Positions 11,312 to 21,403 of a DNA stretch of 54,509 nt are shown one piece after another. The stretch spans positions 1 to 54,509 of the forward strand of contig NW_026252150.1 in NCBI RefSeq assembly GCF_025399195.1, written 5' to 3'. The notes under the pieces are model-generated. The model was not told the DNA's origin and did no database searches. It was given only the letters and a program-made list of their open reading frames with translations. Made by a program: the position numbers and the translations under genes. Position 1 is the stretch's first letter. The number at the start of each line of letters is the position of its first letter. Source of the DNA: Umbelopsis ramanniana AG. Lineage: Eukaryota > Mucoromycota > Umbelopsidomycetes > Umbelopsidales > Umbelopsidaceae.

Positions 11312-12247
11312 ATGGCTACCACGGCTATAGACTATTATCGAGACACCAACGTAATGATAGCAGATGATAACCGTAGAATATCGCAACAGTCCATACCTTC
11401 GCTGTCGACCACTTCCACCGACACTTCCACCTCGATCGATACTTCAAGACCAAAGAGTGCTGGTCCACCTCGAGTAGACCGTAGACATACAAGGTCACCT
11501 TCACCATCAGGAAGTGGAGGAGGGTATTTATACCAAACCAATGATTTCCAGCCATGGCCTATGTACCAACAACAGTACAGAGGCTATTATTCTCCATTTT
11601 ATCCTCACATGTACGGAGTCGCTCCTCAACCACTAATTAATTTTCAAGATCCCTCAATGCAGCCTATGCAGTACAAGCCTACATCCTCTCCTAAGCTCAA
11701 GAAATGTTACATGTATGAACCTATTATGCCAGTACCTCTTGCTGCGGTAACAATGGAAGCCAACTCCATGCCAGAAGATTATGACTATGATGACAATATT
11801 CCATTGGCTTACTTTAAACGCATGGGAAGTGGTGGTGTAACAAACAAACCCCATACTACCAAAAAGAAAGGCACGTCACCAGCATTATCGAGTAGCAGCA
11901 GTAGTCCAACCTTGTCAAGTACTACAGAGGTGAGGCCAGGACCTATAAGCCGCTCTCGCACGGCCCAAGAGATGAAGACAGAACCGCCTATCAAAAAATT
12001 GGCACGGTCATACACCACAACGACTGCTCAGCAAAGTCGACCTCCCGTGAAGACTACTGAGAAACTTCCTAAAAAACAACGCCCCAAACCCAGCCCTCCT
12101 GCTTCACCCAAATCAAAAGAACTTAAATCTTCCAACAACGAGAAAAGTGATTCTGGCAGTAATAGTAGCATTTCATCTCCGAAGTGGGTCAGCCGTTTCC
12201 AAGCTGGTATGGCCCGAATTAGATTGAAGTCCGTGAAATCAATGTAA
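11312..12247 (+). CDS. Hypothetical disordered Ser/Pro-rich protein
   Basis: A single open frame of 311 residues with a good start context (CCATGGC). I do not recognise the family. Seen: N-terminal Ser/Thr-rich tract (SLSTTSTDTSTS), an aromatic middle section (about 70-110, rich in Tyr, Pro and Gln), poly-Ser (SSSSSSPTLSSTT), then Lys/Pro/Ser-rich sequence ending in a short basic amphipathic stretch (SRFQAGMARIRLKSVKSM). Most of the chain looks intrinsically disordered, with several SP/TP sites that could be phosphorylated. Coding is supported by the length, consistent composition and a long Ser/Pro-biased frame; function is unknown. Confidence 0.65.
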   Translation: MATTAIDYYRDTNVMIADDNRRISQQSIPSLSTTSTDTSTSIDTSRPKSAGPPRVDRRHTRSPSPSGSGGGYLYQTNDFQPWPMYQQQYRGYYSPFYPHMYGVAPQPLINFQDPSMQPMQYKPTSSPKLKKCYMYEPIMPVPLAAVTMEANSMPEDYDYDDNIPLAYFKRMGSGGVTNKPHTTKKKGTSPALSSSSSSPTLSSTTEVRPGPISRSRTAQEMKTEPPIKKLARSYTTTTAQQSRPPVKTTEKLPKKQRPKPSPPASPKSKELKSSNNEKSDSGSNSSISSPKWVSRFQAGMARIRLKSVKSM

Positions 12248-13030
12248 AGAAAAACCAAAAAAAACAACCGTACAAGGGCCAAGAAAGTATCGTATGATTC
12301 TACGAGTTTCATTTTTTATTATCGAAAGACGCCAAAAAACTATGCACTTTCAAAATACATACATAAATTTAGAAAAAAATCGAATTGTTGGTGTTGCGGT
12401 AGACTCACAAATAGGTTTGGGATCATTGTAAGAAATTTTTTTCGGTTCCTTACTGACGGTTGTCGGAGGTAGGAACGCTTTTGAAAAAATTTCCCCTCAG
12501 CTTATTAGCGAAAAACAAAGAACAAAAAAGAGAGAGTCATAATGGGCCAAGCTCTATCAGGCAAAGGACCTTTCAGGTTCCGAATGCAGCAGCAGGTCTG
12601 TGCTTCCACCTGTCAAGGTAGCATAAAAGCTCAGTCATAGACGGCCTGGACCGCTTCGGTTATGCAAATAGATACAGGCTAAAAGAAGTTTTGTAATTGA
12701 ACAAGCGTCGCAGCTTGGGTCTCATAAACACACTACAGAGTTCTTTAAAAGTCCATAGTTTGACCACTCTGAGGTCGAAGCGTGATCAAGCCGGAGATAT
12801 TTGGACACTCTGACATCGACTGCCTCATTTGTACTCTCGACAACCTCTCTAAAAATATTACAGGGTGGGTGGGTCAAAAAAATTATAAAGTTTTTTTTTT
12901 TTTTTTTTTCTTCTGTTCGGCCGCTTACTCGTTCTTCCATTTCGATTGACTGTTCGTGAAAACTGTATTTCAAGCCAGACACTTTCGGCTTTTTACTTCA
13001 GTTTTGCTTCTTCTTCGGTGTCCCTCGATC
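12248..13030. other. Intergenic region with a long T tract
   Basis: Contains 19 consecutive T at 12891-12909, just after a TATAAAG-like site at 12884-12890. It serves as promoter and 5' leader for the gene at 13031. No gene seen. Confidence 0.45.
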
Positions 13031-13714
13031 ATGTCGGCCGTAGACGATTTACGTCACTTACCTTCGCACACAGAAAACGATAGTAACAACCTTGGACGGA
13101 GGTCCGCAAAGACGCACATTAAATCATCATCATGGCCTCATAACCGTATTCCTCAAGATACCTATGGTCTGAGAAATGCCGTGCCTCAGAGGCAAGCTCG
13201 CCATGAGCGAACGTTTTCCGACAGTTACAGACCACTGTCACCCGCTCCCATCATTCCTCGGCCTCACTCTTCACCGCGAGCATCAGCCCATCTATTGTCA
13301 GCGGCTATACCAAACGGCGGCGCCATGCGATCCAGGCACGAGAAATCACTTTTGCATGACCTTTTGCCACCTACACCGGATGTGGCCAAGGAGCGAGAGA
13401 AATGGATATACCAGCGTCAACGAGCGCATCGTCAAGTTAGTTTCAATGATACGGTTGTCATCATATCCGATGGAACGGGCGCGGAGACGCAAAAAATCTT
13501 GTTACAACAACAAGACATGGTCACTCAGACCACCACCCGACGGCCACAATCTCCGCCTCCAAAACATATCCCTTTTAGAGCGCCTACCATAGCCCCAAGC
13601 TCAGTAGCAGCTTACGATGATTCTCAGTTAGCCATGGATTTGGCTGAAGACTTGCCAGCCGAGACGGGGTTTTTCTCAAAGGTTTTCACAAAAGTAGGCA
13701 AACGCTTCATGTGA
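13031..13714 (+). CDS. Hypothetical disordered protein with a possible PP1-docking motif
   Basis: A 227-residue frame; I chose the first ATG (13031, ATCATGTCG) over an upstream non-ATG extension. It is rich in Ser, Pro, Arg and His and looks mostly disordered. A segment near residue 137, RQVSFNDTVVII, fits the [RK]x(0,1)VxF motif used to bind protein phosphatase 1, in the form RxVSF common in fungal PP1 regulators. Other visible parts are the acidic-amphipathic LLHDLLPPTP and a C-terminal FFSKVFTKVGKRF helix-like end. Function is unknown; PP1 binding is only an inference from the motif. Confidence 0.6.
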   Translation: MSAVDDLRHLPSHTENDSNNLGRRSAKTHIKSSSWPHNRIPQDTYGLRNAVPQRQARHERTFSDSYRPLSPAPIIPRPHSSPRASAHLLSAAIPNGGAMRSRHEKSLLHDLLPPTPDVAKEREKWIYQRQRAHRQVSFNDTVVIISDGTGAETQKILLQQQDMVTQTTTRRPQSPPPKHIPFRAPTIAPSSVAAYDDSQLAMDLAEDLPAETGFFSKVFTKVGKRFM

Positions 13715-14328
13715 TATCCCGCTTTTGCAACACACGAAAGCATTGTATAAATTACTGCAGCCGAACCCTGCGTTAGCGTGTAATCCGCTTAATCTGTATA
13801 TACTGCCTGATCTCTCTTGTAATTATCATATTACTCGCTTGTTTTTTTTTTTATATAATATACCTTTTATAAATACAAGAGAACACTAAGGAAATTTTAG
13901 TTTTTATCTTCTGTGATCAATACCCCATAGTAATGTAATTGAAGTGTTTGGTAATAGTGTCACCACATGACTATTTCCTTTACAGTCAAGCACAGGAACA
14001 ACTGGATGACTTTCGAAGTTGTACTGTGGAGGGTGAAATATCCATGTATGGACTATCTTGTCATCAACACGGGCCAGTTGTAAGACGCGGCTGACTGAGG
14101 AAAACGAGACAAGGCTTATTTGGACATCAACGGACCGAGCTGATGTTTTGCCATTCAGATAAGCATATCGCCTGCCTGCTCACCTCGGCCGTCCAGCTTC
14201 TCGCTCAAGTCTTTTGATTTTTCCAAGAGAGCAGTTGTCTGCGCTCTTTCAAAAAATTTTCGGGTCACTCAGTATGTTCGTCAATTTTTTATAGAGTTGA
14301 CATTGCAGATCTCTATTCAAATCGTGCA
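13715..14328. other. Intergenic region
   Basis: An AT-rich run (about 13842-13873) probably belongs to the 3' end of the preceding gene. The remainder is the promoter of TSR3. Nothing else is recognisable. Confidence 0.4.
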
Positions 14329-15789
14329 ATGGGAAAGAAAGGATCAGCTGAATACAGCTCGCAGAATCGATCGCGAGGCGCTTCAAAGGCAAGAGGAAAG
14401 GGTAGAAAGGATAATCACAGAAGGTAGCTGTTGCTCTCGATTGCGGCACACCCCGCTTTTTTTTATTTTATTCATTCCCTCATGGTTTCTCTTCAGTCAT
14501 ACTCGAGAAGTGCACAATGAAGACCAAGGCTCCGGAGAAGAGACAGGTAAGGCAGCACCATGTCTCCAGAAACATAAAACAAGCCGTATAGGCTAATGCA
14601 TAGACGTTTAGGCTCGAATATTCCTATGCCTGTAGCCATGTGGGTAAGTACACCATCCCGCTTCAGAAGACGAACTGCTTCCGTCGTCTGACCAAGTTGC
14701 CATGTTTCAGGATTTCAAACATTGTGATCCAAAGAGATGCTCGGGTGTGAAACTGGCTAGACACAATATGCTCAAAACCCTCAAGGTGACGCAAAAATTC
14801 AGAGGCATTGTTGCAAGGTAAATGTGGTTTCATCACTACGAAAGGGCGGTTTGATGCAGTTGGACTCAATTTTCGCTCGTAGTCCTGTAGGAGAGAAGGC
14901 GGTGTCGCCTGCAGATCGACATATAGTGGAGCAATTCGGCGTAGCAGTGGTGGACTGCTCATGGGCGAAAATTGATGAAGTGCCATTTTCTCGTATCAAG
15001 TCTCCTGGCGACCGATTACGTGAGTACTCTCTATCATGATTTACAAAGGGTAATTACACGCTTGGTTGCTGATTATTGAATGGCGGTATATAGTCCCCTA
15101 CCTGGTTGCTACTAATCCAGTCAACTATGGTAAGCCATGGAAGCTGAACTGTGCTGAAGCCCTTGCAGCCTGCTTCTACATTACAGGTAAGCTGAGTGAT
15201 TAAACGTGTCGCTGTCACGGAAAGATAGGTGGTGTGGTGCCAACATACAAATTATTTTAGGGTTTCCTGAACACGGCGAGGAATTACTCTCAAAATTCAA
15301 ATGGGGTCATGCTTTCCGCAAAGTCAATGGGTAAGTTATGTATATTTGGTGAGCGTAAGAAACAATAAGACTGTAGCTGACACACCATATCCACAGCCAT
15401 TTATTGGCCAAGTATGCGAAATGCCAGGATTCAGCAGACGTCGTCAGAGTGCAAAATGAATGGTTGGAGCAGATTGCAAATGAACATAAAGTTGCTCGGG
15501 AAGTGAATGAAGGTAAATTTTCATTTTGACCCATAGAATCCATGTCAAGCATGAGCTAATGGACTATATCAACTTAGATGACGACGATGATTTGTTGGTT
15601 GCAAACACAAATCATTCTGGCGCTTACGGTGGCTATAGCGACGATGACGAGACATCCGAAGAAGAAGAGGAAGAAGAAGATGAGGACAGCGAAGAAGCAG
15701 ACGATGAAGAAGAGGAGGAGGAGGACGGCGACGATGAAGACGATGAATTACGAGGAACTGTTGACAAACTGGGCAATACCCACATCTAA
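14329..15789 (+). CDS. TSR3: 18S rRNA aminocarboxypropyltransferase
   Basis: Nine exons: 14329-14423, 14497-14546, 14612-14643, 14711-14817, 14883-15019, 15094-15186, 15261-15330, 15397-15512 and 15578-15789, giving 303 residues. Tsr3 transfers the acp group from S-adenosylmethionine to a modified uridine of 18S rRNA, a late cytoplasmic step of 40S maturation. Diagnostic segments are [20 protein letters not shown] (about 52-71), [50 protein letters not shown] and [12 protein letters not shown]. The acceptor of intron 4 is set at AG 14881-14882, because only that choice restores the conserved GIVASPVGE; a closer AG at 14858-14859 does not fit. The C-terminus (about 252-290) is an Asp/Glu tract, as in many Tsr3 proteins, encoded by a GAA/GAT microsatellite. 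Exons 2 and 3 are very small. Confidence 0.92.
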
Positions 15790-16042
15790 CCCACTACTAT
15801 CTCATGGCATTCAACTCTTTTTGCTTCTCTGATCACTCCAAAACACAATTTACATGCGCAGTGTACATAGAATATGGATTTGCTTGTGGTTTCATTGTAC
15901 CTTTGAGATACAAGCTGTAAAGATATATACAATGTATTTTTTTTTCTTTCTGTTTCTGAGTCATTCACAGAATCGACTAGACTATAAATTTACTGATAAA
16001 GACATCTATCGAACGAAGTAAGCAGAAAACCCAGCGCTTGAC

Positions 16043-16639
16043 CTACTGGGTACTCGTACGCTTCTTCTTATAGTCGGATATGGCTGATTTGATAGCATCT
16101 TCTGCAAGCACTAAAAGAAAAAAAAATTAACAATCATCTCGAGCTATACATCTCCGTAGATCGTGGTACATACTGGAACAGTGGAGTTTGACGGGGGGTA
16201 AACTGAGCTCTTTAGCAATGGTAGTGTTTTTGACGTTGCCAGCTTCGTCGAGCGTCATGCCGTTGACAAGTTCGGACATGTAGGAGCTGCTGGCAATGGC
16301 TGAGCCACAGCCGAAGGTCTTGAACTTGACGTCGGTGATGGTTCCCGACACTTCGTCGACTTTAATTTGTAGCTTCATGACATCGCCGCATGCTGGAGCT
16401 CCAACCAGTCCAGTGCCAACAGATTTATCTTTCTTATCGAGTGTTCCGACGTTTCTCGGTCGTTCATAATGATCAATCACCTGGATAAAAAGGGGTCAAT
16501 ATGCGTACAAATGGGTTGTGTGTGACACAAAGTAGTAGCAATGGTTGCACACCTTTTGATGATAAGGTCGAACAGCGGCGAGAGATGGGGTGAAAGTACG
16601 CTTGATAGGTGAGTTTTTCAGTAGAGTTGATCGCAACAT
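16043..16639 (-). CDS. ISU1: Mitochondrial iron-sulfur cluster scaffold protein
   Basis: Three exons: 16639-16553, 16480-16174 and 16110-16043, giving 153 residues. The protein assembles [2Fe-2S] clusters with cysteine desulfurase, frataxin and ferredoxin in the mitochondrial matrix, then hands them over with the Hsp70/J-protein pair. Seen: a basic, acid-free N-terminal presequence (residues 1-28), the three ligand cysteines C60 (APACGD), C87 (FGCGSA) and C130 (LHCSM), the ligand Asp62, His129, and the Hsp70 recognition motif LPPVK (123-127). The first exon carries only the presequence. It lies 112 bp downstream of the aldo-keto reductase on the same strand and converges with TSR3. Confidence 0.95.
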
Positions 16640-16751
16640 ATTTTATTCGTGGTTTGAGTTGAGAAAAGAGATTACAGTGGGGAGAACGTTTGGATTCGTT
16701 TTTTAATGCTTTAACTTGATTAGCCTATGACGTTTAAAAAGTAGTCACACT

Positions 16752-18423
16752 TCAACTATGCCTAAAGTTAAATGCTGGGTCTGGTCGATTACTCAACACC
16801 GTTTCGATCTCCGCCATCACTTCATCCGTCAGCAAATGGACATAGCGAATAGCTTGGACATTTTCCTCGACCTGCGAGGGCTTGGATGCTCCTGTTATGA
16901 CGGAGGAAACTCTAGGATTTTTCAAGCACCATGCTATGGAAAGTTGTGCCGGCGTTATCTTGAGTTTTTGTGCAATCCTCTGCAAATAAAAATAAAAGCG
17001 CCGCAAAATGAGGCCATGTTACCATTGATGTCGCAACGGATCTTCCTTTTCTCCTATGTTACTTACCACTAGCATTTTAACTTTTTCAACTTTTCGTCTT
17101 CCTTCTTCGCTAAAGAATCCAGCTCGAAGACGGTTCATTACTGGATGGTCTTGGATGGCTAATCGAGCATTTGGTGGTATAGTCCCATTATTGTATTTGC
17201 CAGTTAAAACGCCTACACGTTTGAGGGGGGGGGGAGAGCATGGTGAGACAAGGGTAAATAAAAAGCACTTTGTAAATTGCAGTGTGTCATACCGGAAGCA
17301 AGCGGCGACCAGGTTGTGATGCCCAGCTTATGAATGTCATAGAGAGGTAAGTATTCTTTTTCCACTCTGTCGCGGTGGAACATGTTATATTGAGGTTGCT
17401 AAGGTAATGGGTCGGGCCAAAGCGAAATAGACAATCAGTATAGTTTATCGCCTGCATTGAAAAGGTCTCTCCCAAATGCTTACCTCAACAATAGGCTCAA
17501 TCAAGCCAAGTCGCTTGGCAACTGCGATAGCCTCCGTCACTAAATATGCAGGCCATTCACTGGTTCCCCAGTAGAGGGCCATGCCTTTATCGATGCACCA
17601 TGAGAATGCACGTACTGTCTCCTCCATGGGGGTATCAATGTCTGGTCTCTGGGCATAGACAATGTCGACATAATCCAGCTGAAGACGATTGAGTGAGGCG
17701 GATAAACCTTCGATGATATGCTTTCGCGATAGGCCACGGTCATTTGGACCTTTTCCTCCCCAAAAGATTTTGGTTGAAATTACAAAATCAGACCGCTTCC
17801 AATTGTGTTTTCGAATCGCCAAGCCCATATCAATTTCGGCTTGGCCACCTAGTAATGCCAAGATATGTGAGTTTCTGAGCTGCCTTTTGAGCGGATAGAA
17901 GGGACGCATCCACGTGCAGCATGCTCATTTGCACCTTGCTGGGGAAAGTTTTATCCTGTTTGACCTACCTGAATGAGATTCAGCCACATCGAAGAAATTT
18001 ATACCATGTTCAAAGGCAACACGCATACAATCAGCAGCCGTAGCTATAGATAGAGTAGTACCATTAGTAACAGCAGTAGTGTTCATTGCGTCAGTTATCA
18101 AGATTGTGCGCAAGTTTTCAAAAAAAAAAAAAAAAGTTTTTTACACAACGTACCAGCATCAATTTGACCGGCTATTTCGCGACGATGCAAATGTTTATAT
18201 TGGATTAGTGGGAGTCAAGTTTATAGTCTGTTTTGCGTTTATAATCCTACCAAAGGTAACCCAAGATCCGAGCCCAATCGCGCTGACCTGAAGAAACGCA
18301 CAACATGAGATTTTGCATCGATCAAGAAAAAGCGGGCATTTTCATTCCATGTCGGAAGTCGAGTTTATTGTCCCGAAAATGCTTTACCTTGAGTCCAGAA
18401 TTGCCTAGATATCTATATTCCAT
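16752..18423 (-). CDS. Aldo-keto reductase of the Kv channel beta-subunit type
   Basis: Eight exons: 18423-18388, 18287-18251, 18171-18154 (an 18-nt micro-exon), 18043-17969, 17848-17484, 17398-17293, 17212-17067 and 16979-16752, giving 336 residues, the family size. It is an NADPH-dependent (alpha/beta)8 barrel close to KCNAB proteins: [44 protein letters not shown], [13 protein letters not shown], [20 protein letters not shown] and [15 protein letters not shown]. The catalytic Asp49 and Lys82 are present, but the position of the catalytic Tyr reads His54 (AESHSGG instead of AEVYAAG), so classical reductase activity is doubtful. An in-frame upstream extension exists, but MEYRYLG matches the usual start of the barrel. 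Confidence 0.88.
18154..18171 (-). other. 18-nt micro-exon of the aldo-keto reductase gene
   Basis: It encodes roughly GQIDA, with flanking AG before 18171 and donor GTACGT after 18154. It is needed to keep frame and to supply the GGQI-like residues after the first strand. Confidence 0.65.
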
Positions 18424-19829
18424 CAAATGTGGGTGGTGATTATTTGAAGGCAGAGATTTCAGAGAAAGATGAAGAAGCAAACTGAAAGACGGCAGAGAAT
18501 ATAGGCTCTGTGATTTGCCGAATAGCCTTTTTAGGCGCCACAACCTCATTCAGAGTCAGAAGGCGAGAGTCCCCCCTTCCCAGAAACCCAGGTAAAGTTT
18601 TGAAACGGACAAAAATTTTAGCGTCGCTTGCTTGCTTGGTGACACCGTTGCACATCATTTCTTTTCTCTATTACTTCTTTCCTAATGTTGTTCATTTCCC
18701 ATTGCTGTAGATGGTGACTTCATAATCACTAGCCATTTATTTACTGCGCAGTGTTTAGCTTGGCCATGGTCTTCGAAGTCACGGTAACGCCGTAAGAAAC
18801 ACCCACATTGAATTCAGAACACGAACCATCTCAGATGGCAACCAAGAAATATATCGTCAATTAATCGCAATATTTCTTCCGATTCCCATGTACGCAATTT
18901 ACCATTTGCATATAACTAACGCCCTTTCAAGCTATATATACCTCTGTAGCTATTTTTTCTTTTTCTTGGCTCAGCAACTCAGGCTCGCCTGCCACTTACA
19001 ATGTGGCTGCTCGCCCATAACCAATACTTTTCGCAGGTGTCGCCAAGTCAAGCCTTGTTACCAACACTTTCAGTGTGGCTTCCGTGTTACGCTTCGAACA
19101 ATTTCAAACGGTATCTTCCCAATGCAGTCTTCACCAATATCTGATGCCTTTTGCCAAAGTCGGTAATCCCCGCTTATTTCTGCTGGCAACTTCCAATCTG
19201 TTCCATCACTTCTCTGCTTTCCATAGGTGGCTTAGAAATATTTGCTCGTCCTGAAGAGAAACATAGGTTGCCATGCACTGCTTTGGCAAACACTGCCCTC
19301 TTTTTCACCTCACAATCAGAGTTTCACTGAGCCCTTGCAAGCGTGACTCATGATGATCGCCACAACTATAGCGCGAGCAACGATAGCACGCTATGTGGTT
19401 ACAGCAGCGGGTAAACTGTACCTCTCCAAAACGTTTTTGTTTCGCTCCTGCAACGCAAGAGCATACAAAAGAGTATGCATCACTTGTTGAGTGAGAAGAG
19501 ATGATTCGACCTCTACCGACATATTATGGGAAGAAGACGTCTTTCACGCTGTTACAACGGATGGTGGACTTGCTGGATATCCCATTCATAATTTTATTTG
19601 CATCGAGATTACTAGAACTCCGTCGCCGACCGTTCTGGAAGCAATTTCAAAGGCCGTAGAGGCAGATCATGCGGACGGAGCAGGGACGAACAGTAAAAAA
19701 ATGACAGCCATTGAAAAGTTTATAGGACCCTGTGACATCGCAAAAACCGGTGTTCATGCTATGGAGCCACAGAAACTATCTTCATCCCTCACAATCTTTG
19801 GCTTGCGGCATTCATGGTAACGTAACAAG
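18424..19829. other. Intergenic region without a recognised gene
   Basis: It holds the promoter of the aldo-keto reductase and about 1.4 kb of sequence in which I recognise nothing. A frame of about 109 codons (19491-19820, plus) begins with GTG and has no ATG near its start. A Cys-rich frame at 18888-19166 shows weak internal repetition (PITNTFRRCRQ / PISDAFCQSR) but no known family. Confidence 0.35.
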
Positions 19830-20130
19830 CAAGATACAGACTCCGAGGTAAGATTTGGATCAAAGGCAGAAACATGATTCACCGACGTTCCTTCAAGAAG
19901 GGCCTGGAATGTCTGGTGTTACATGTCCCTAAATCCATGTCAATGGCAAGGCTGATTCTTTCTGAATGTGTGGAGCCTTTATGTCTGAAGATCAAGCGAA
20001 AGGATAATGCTAATGCATGATAGTTAAAGACTGAAAGGTGTCTGTCCGTTGTTCCTATAGCGATTAAACGAACAAACAATATATTGGTTGTCTTGGGGTT
20101 GGCCATCCAGTTCGCATAGGCTATTGTCAT
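19830..20130 (-). pseudogene. Relic of an array-type SDR (C-terminal half)
   Basis: Read on the minus strand this sequence still gives AYANWMANPKTTNILFVRLI and, further on, VFNYHALALSF, which align with AYGQSKTANILFARELSKRY...LTAFSLHPG of the array genes. At DNA level the stretch CAGACTCCGAGG...TTTGGATCAAAGGCAG matches the region encoding AAFDPNIASESGS. Frameshifts and a missing N-terminal half show it is dead. It is the leftmost trace of the array and lies 240 bp beyond the stop of the first intact copy. Confidence 0.65.
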
Positions 20131-20372
20131 CGGGATGTGTGGTTGAGTTACGGATTTGGAAAAAGAAGTCTGTATTATGATCGATACGAATAAATGGTAA
20201 CAATTTCCAGAAGAGTATGATCATCAACGGAGATAACGGGATTTAATGCAGTTAGTTATATTATTTATTCAGCCGTAAAATACGAAGAAGAATTTGGACA
20301 ATTTTTTACAGCTGGGTATCGATCTATAATGACTATGGGCTACATCTGGTTGAGATTTACTACAGTAACCAA

Positions 20373-21332
20373 TCAGAACTTCTGTCCAACAATCTCTTCG
20401 CTCAATGCCCACAGCTTGGCAGCCTCTGTATCATCTTTGGCATATGGCTTAGCTTGATCCATAGCAATCTGGCAATCCTCCATATAAGATCCAGACTCCG
20501 AAGCAATGTTTGGGTCAAAGGCAGCAACAATATGAGTTGCAGTACCTGCACCAAGAGACTTGAAATCCGCTTCGCTGACTTGAAGTACATTACCTTCGTA
20601 ATCCTTTATTGGTACAGAGAACTCGGCCATATCAACATCACGAGCAAGATTAGTGAAGATCACACCGGGATGAGGACTGAAGGCAGTAAGCCCTGCGCTC
20701 TTGTAGCGCTTGGTCAATTCACGAGAAAACAGAATATTGGCAGTTTTAGATTGACCATATGCCCACCACTTGTTGTAGGCTTTACCGTTGTCAAAAAATG
20801 GGTCGTCGAAGTGGATGGGAGATAAAGTGTGACCGTTGCTGGAAACGTTGACAATGCGTGGCGCACCAGTCTTGGAGGCAAGGATCTTGGGCAAGATCAA
20901 GTTGGTGAAGAGGAAGGGTCCGATGTGGTTGGTACCGAATTGAGCTTCGAATCCATCCTTGGTGGTGTGATATGGTGATGCCATGATAGCGGCGTTGTTG
21001 ATCAAGACATCAATAGCTTCAGGATAGGTGTTGACTTCGGCAGCAGCATGTCGGACCGACTCGAGCGAGGCGAGATCAATAACGAGGGATCGTAAGTTAG
21101 CGGAAGGAGTCTCTGCCTTGATCTTTTCAATGGCATCGTCGAGCGCCTCTTGCTTTCTACCAGCAACAATAACTAAGCCAGCATGGTGCTTTGACACCAC
21201 TCTTGCGGTCTCATAACCAAGACCACCGAATGTGCATCCAGTGATCAAGACGGTCTTTCCCTTGATTTCGTTTTCAAAGTAAGTAGCGACTTCCTCAGCT
21301 TCAGTTTTGGAATTAAAGTTCTTGTTTGACAT
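20373..21332 (-). CDS. Array SDR copy 1 (intact)
   Basis: Single exon, 319 residues, start MSNKNF. It is an NAD(P)-dependent short-chain dehydrogenase with the array's glycine motif TGCTFGGLG (31-39, one residue longer than TGxxxGxG), NNAA (112-115), Asn135, Ser164/165 and YGQSK (192-196), so all catalytic positions are kept. By sequence style it sits near retinol dehydrogenase / TIC32 / WWOX-type SDRs; substrate unknown. A TATA run lies at 21391-21403, and a CCGG-containing element lies near 21460. First of the same-strand series. Confidence 0.88.
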   Translation of the reverse strand: MSNKNFNSKTEAEEVATYFENEIKGKTVLITGCTFGGLGYETARVVSKHHAGLVIVAGRKQEALDDAIEKIKAETPSANLRSLVIDLASLESVRHAAAEVNTYPEAIDVLINNAAIMASPYHTTKDGFEAQFGTNHIGPFLFTNLILPKILASKTGAPRIVNVSSNGHTLSPIHFDDPFFDNGKAYNKWWAYGQSKTANILFSRELTKRYKSAGLTAFSPHPGVIFTNLARDVDMAEFSVPIKDYEGNVLQVSEADFKSLGAGTATHIVAAFDPNIASESGSYMEDCQIAMDQAKPYAKDDTEAAKLWALSEEIVGQKF

Positions 21333-21390
21333 AATAGAGAATATGTATCAGAGTTGTGTTGATGTGTAAATTGTGAGCCACTGGTAGACA

Positions 21391-21403
21391 ATATATATAT
21401 ATT
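21391..21403 (-). promoter_or_regulatory. TATA box of SDR copy 1
   Basis: Run of AT dinucleotides 59-71 bp before the ATG at 21332, the spacing seen across the array. Confidence 0.55.

Noticed and set aside
14838-14882. Nearer splice acceptor for TSR3 intron 4 (AG at 14858-14859)
   Set aside because: It leaves the wrong phase and an inserted peptide; the acceptor at 14881-14882 restores the conserved SPxGEKxVSPAD context in frame.
15526-15832. Alternative frames over the acidic end of TSR3
   Set aside because: These are shadows of the GAA/GAT microsatellite; exon 9 begins at 15578 in the frame that continues the protein.
18888-19166. Cys-rich plus-strand frame with weak internal repetition
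   Set aside because: The start has no supporting context, no family is recognised, and the segment is short; kept only as a remark in the intergenic entry.
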